A stretch of 7,686 bases of DNA from Bacillota bacterium (GTDB lineage Bacteria > Bacillota > Sulfobacillia > RBS10-35 > JAJYVN01): the NCBI GenBank assembly GCA_021827805.1, contig JAKAUG010000316.1, forward strand, positions 1 to 7,686. The letters run 5' to 3'. Within the stretch, counting starts at the first letter, position 1; each line of letters opens with the position of its first letter. A model generated the notes under the pieces. It was given only the letters and a program-made list of their open reading frames with translations, did not search any database and was not told the DNA's origin. Of the stretch, positions 6,049 through 7,686 are shown piece after piece. A program made the position numbers and the translations under genes.

Positions 6049-6636
6049 ATGGCACGGAAGAAGATGGGTGTCGCCGCGCTCGGGATGTTGACGGCGGGCT
6101 TGGTGTTGTCTGCCTGCGGGAGCTCGACTCCGGTGGCGCAGTCAGGCGCCTCCTCGTCTGTTGCGGCGGCTCCAGTTCAGAGGGCCGATCTCTACATGGT
6201 CGTCCTGACTGGGAAGATGCTGCAGAAGCCGGGATGGCCAGAGATCTTCCCCGCCGACTTCCAGGTGCCCGCCAATACCGACGTCACGGTCACGGTCCGG
6301 AACTACGACACGGGCACCGCACCCGTGGCGGCGCCGTACGCCACGGTGACGGGCACGGTCGGCGGCGGTGAGCAGATTAGCGGGCAGACCATCACTTCCA
6401 TGGACGCCAAACAGGTGAGCCACACCATCACGGTCCCGAAGCTTGGCCTGAACATTCCGATCCCGCCAGCCACCGCCAGTGGGCCCAGCGTCGTCGTTTT
6501 CACCTTCCACACACCGGAGACCGCAGGCACCTACACCTGGCAGTGCATGGTCCCCTGCGGCTCCGGTACCAGCGGTTGGGGTGGGGCGATGGCGACGGAC
6601 GGTTGGATGAAGGGTCAGCTCACAGTCACCGCTTAG
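6049..6636 (+). CDS. Cupredoxin lipoprotein resembling the CuA domain of cytochrome oxidase subunit II
   Basis: Exported lipoprotein of 195 aa. MARKKMGVAALGML leads into the lipobox LSAC with lipidated Cys23, then a Ser/Ala-rich linker (24-42). The rest is a beta-rich cupredoxin domain. VSHTITVPKLGL (His125) matches the strand carrying the first His ligand in oxidase subunit II (typically HSFWVP). GTYTWQCMVPCGSG (Cys166, Cys170) matches the CuA Cys-x3-Cys loop. In CuA the second His is four residues after the second Cys and Met three further; here those positions are Thr174 and Trp177, and Met181 and Met187 are the only later candidates. It is therefore an atypical copper site, perhaps mononuclear, or one that has lost copper. 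GGGAGG eight bases before the ATG fixes the start. It follows the 84-aa membrane protein by 30 bp and faces away from the cytochrome c operon; it may exchange electrons with that cytochrome outside the membrane. No oxidase subunit I is in the window. Confidence 0.9.
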   Translation: MARKKMGVAALGMLTAGLVLSACGSSTPVAQSGASSSVAAAPVQRADLYMVVLTGKMLQKPGWPEIFPADFQVPANTDVTVTVRNYDTGTAPVAAPYATVTGTVGGGEQISGQTITSMDAKQVSHTITVPKLGLNIPIPPATASGPSVVVFTFHTPETAGTYTWQCMVPCGSGTSGWGGAMATDGWMKGQLTVTA

Positions 6637-6678
6637 ACGCGCCTCTGGGGACGGCCCGAGGGGGCGGCGTGGTCGGCG

Positions 6679-6706
6679 GCGGGACGAGGGACAGTCCTCG
6701 CCCCGC
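6679..6706 (+). terminator. Hairpin after the cupredoxin gene, probable terminator
   Basis: GCGGGACGAGG and CCTCGCCCCGC form an 11-bp stem with one A-C mismatch around the loop GACAGT, starting 42 nt after the stop codon. The stem is strong and well placed, but only TT follows it rather than a T run, so it may work as a processing or pause site instead. Confidence 0.4.
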
Positions 6707-6780
6707 TTGCCTCCCGGGGCGGGTCCGCCCGCGGTGAGCACCATGGCCCCCACCACCGCGCAATAGGCTTTGGCCACCTG

Positions 6781-6942
6781 CCCAAGAGCGAGCGGAAGTG
6801 GGTGCGGAAGGTGCTGTGGCAGGCCTGGCACCCGTCCGACGTCGAGCTGGCCGATCAGCGATTGCGGGACCGGAACGCCGAGGTGCGCCGCCTTGGCCGG
6901 ATGGGGCTGCGGGTCCGCGGGAAGGGTTGGTGCAGGCCCTGA
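6781..6942 (+). pseudogene. Possible relic of an unidentified gene
   Basis: A 53-codon stretch ending in TGA at 6940-6942 has typical high-GC coding bias and a balanced charged composition (SERKWVRKVLWQAWHPSDVE, later DQRLRDRNAEVRRLGRMGLR). The frame stays open upstream to at least 6667, but I find no ATG start or ribosome site in it. I do not recognise the protein. It may be the end of a decayed gene or an accidental open frame. Confidence 0.2.
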
Positions 6943-7118
6943 CCTGCCCAGGCTGGGTCTGCCGCGCGCACTCCTGGGCCGCTCTGGGGACGACCACCCT
7001 GATCGAGAGCGCGTTGTGGCAAAGACACGGCCGCCCAGGTGCTCGGTGGCGGAGCAGGTGGGGCTCGCGGACAGTGCGCTTCGGGTGCTGTGGGCGTCGG
7101 CGCGCGATCCCCACCTGC

Positions 7119-7147
7119 TTGATTCCTTGGGATCAATCCTTTACCAT
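7119..7147 (+). promoter_or_regulatory. Promoter with overlapping palindrome for the toxin-antitoxin pair
   Basis: TTGATT (7119-7124) and TACCAT (7142-7147) are spaced by 17 bases and fit a housekeeping sigma -35/-10 pair. The -35 lies in an 18-bp near-perfect palindrome, TTGATTCC-TT-GGGATCAA (7119-7136, one mismatch). Toxin-antitoxin pairs of this type usually repress themselves by binding such repeats at their own promoter. Transcription would begin near 7154, at or next to the first antitoxin start codons, implying a leaderless or nearly leaderless message. Confidence 0.5.
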
Positions 7148-7155
7148 CTTCCTTG

Positions 7156-7407
7156 GTGGTGTTGGTGAAGATCGGGCGGGTGAGCTCCAAGAACCAGGTG
7201 ACGCTGCCCGTTGACCTGATGCGTGCGGCGCGCATCAGGCCAGGCGACCACGTGCGGTTTGACATCGACGAGCGCGGCCAGATCTCCGTCACTCCGGTGC
7301 GACGCGCACCAGACATGAATGCCTTCGTCGGTGTGTGGAAGGGCCGAACGCCGTACACGGACGGCAGGCAACTCGCCGACGACCTGCGCGGGTCGATGGA
7401 ACGGTGA
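7156..7407 (+). CDS. vapB: AbrB/MazE-fold antitoxin of a VapBC-type pair
   Basis: Antitoxin of 83 aa from GTG at 7156. The N-terminal swapped-hairpin DNA-binding domain is clear: VKIGRVSSKNQVTLPVDLMR, then the strand pair DHVRFDIDERGQISVTPV, ending near residue 47. The C-terminal part (FVGVWKGRTPYTDGRQLADD and on) is the expected toxin-binding arm, with alternating aromatic and acidic residues. The start is uncertain: TTG 7153, GTG 7156, 7159 and 7165 and TTG 7162 are all in frame and none has a good ribosome site. A start at 7153 or 7156 fits the predicted transcription start near 7154. The gene ends in a 4-base overlap with the PIN-domain gene. Role: neutralise the toxin and, with it, repress the shared promoter. 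Confidence 0.88.
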   Translation: MVLVKIGRVSSKNQVTLPVDLMRAARIRPGDHVRFDIDERGQISVTPVRRAPDMNAFVGVWKGRTPYTDGRQLADDLRGSMER

Positions 7408-7686
7408 TCGGTACGGCGGTTGACACCAACGTGTTGTCGGAACTCCTGCTCGGCGGGCCCTCCGCCTCCATTGCGGCAGCCGCCCTGACGGACGCGCTCA
7501 GGCGCGGGCCGTTGATAGCAGGTGCCATCGTCTACGCCGAGCTTCACGCGGTAGCGCCACCACCCGACGAACTGGATTCCCTGCTGGCCGGAATGTTCGT
7601 TGAAGTTGACTTCGATCTACCGCCCGACGCCGTCCGAGCCGCATCATCCGCCTGGCGGACCTACCTGGCGCGTCGCCGGACCGCAG
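7404..7686 (+). CDS. vapC: PIN-domain ribonuclease toxin (VapC-like), cut by the window edge
   Basis: The first 94 codons from GTG 7404 are visible. The start MIGTAVDTNVLSELL carries the first PIN catalytic acid (Asp7, in the typical VDTNVL setting), and AIVYAELHAV carries the second (Glu46). The remaining acidic residues of the metal site, usually in an ADF/GA-like segment near residue 95-115, lie beyond the window, so catalytic completeness cannot be judged. PIN toxins of this class are metal-dependent ribonucleases of about 130 aa that cut tRNA or rRNA. The GTGA overlap with the antitoxin stop codon indicates coupled translation, which fits a toxin-antitoxin operon. Confidence 0.88.
   Translation, partial: MIGTAVDTNVLSELLLGGPSASIAAAALTDALRRGPLIAGAIVYAELHAVAPPPDELDSLLAGMFVEVDFDLPPDAVRAASSAWRTYLARRRTA

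Larger units (their letters stand above)
6637..7152. other. Gene-poor region with coding-like relics
   Basis: Between the cupredoxin and the toxin-antitoxin pair no complete gene is supported. Besides the hairpin at 6679-6706, short plus-strand stretches have gene-like codon use but lie in different frames, and the clearest has no good start (see the relic at 6781-6942). The second, at about 7047-7133 (VAEQVGLADSALRVLWASAR and onward), runs into the promoter of the antitoxin. This could be the remnant of one gene broken by frameshifts. Confidence 0.5.

Noticed and set aside
7119..7136. TTGAT...ATCAA as an FNR box
   Set aside because: FNR boxes have a 4-bp spacer between these half-sites; here it is 8 bp, so an autoregulatory palindrome is more likely.
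1..7686. CRISPR array, tRNA or rRNA genes, complete insertion sequence
   Set aside because: I saw no regularly spaced direct repeats, no tRNA-like cloverleaf or rRNA sequence, and no intact transposase with flanking terminal repeats.

Overview
This is a 7.7 kb window of GC-rich bacterial DNA. GTG starts are common, genes are tightly packed, and one lipoprotein has a clear lipobox. The style fits a high-GC Gram-positive or Chloroflexota-like soil bacterium, but nothing here fixes the phylum and I ran no database search. There are nine supportable coding regions; the two at the window edges are cut off.

Left part (1-1901): the 5' 325 codons of a formylglycine-type sulfatase on the minus strand run off the left edge. 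It follows about 925 bp with no convincing gene. That gap contains a cluster of nested inverted repeats (1361-1458) that could fold in two mutually exclusive ways.

Centre (1902-5425, minus strand): a four-gene operon-like block. In transcription order it holds a polytopic membrane protein with a cluster of histidines, a mono-haem c-type cytochrome with a signal peptide and a C-terminal membrane segment, a NarX/DegS-type sensor histidine kinase, and a NarL/FixJ-type response regulator. The spacings are 25 nt, 17 nt and a 4-nt GTGA overlap. A perfect TTGTGA-N6-TCACAA site of the CRP/FNR-superfamily type lies across the proposed start of the first gene. The simplest reading is a membrane redox module coupled to its own two-component system.

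Right-centre (5428-6636): a divergent intergenic region carries a perfect 26-bp palindrome. It is followed on the plus strand by an 84-aa two-helix membrane protein and a 195-aa cupredoxin lipoprotein. The lipoprotein resembles the CuA domain of cytochrome c oxidase subunit II but lacks the expected second histidine. Together the two divergent transcription units suggest an electron-transfer locus on the outer face of the membrane.

Right end (6637-7686): a hairpin that may be a terminator, about 500 bp of gene-poor DNA with coding-like relics, then a type II toxin-antitoxin pair: an AbrB/MazE-fold antitoxin overlapping the start of a PIN-domain (VapC-like) toxin that is cut by the window edge. 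A plausible promoter with an overlapping palindrome precedes it, placed so that the antitoxin message may be leaderless.
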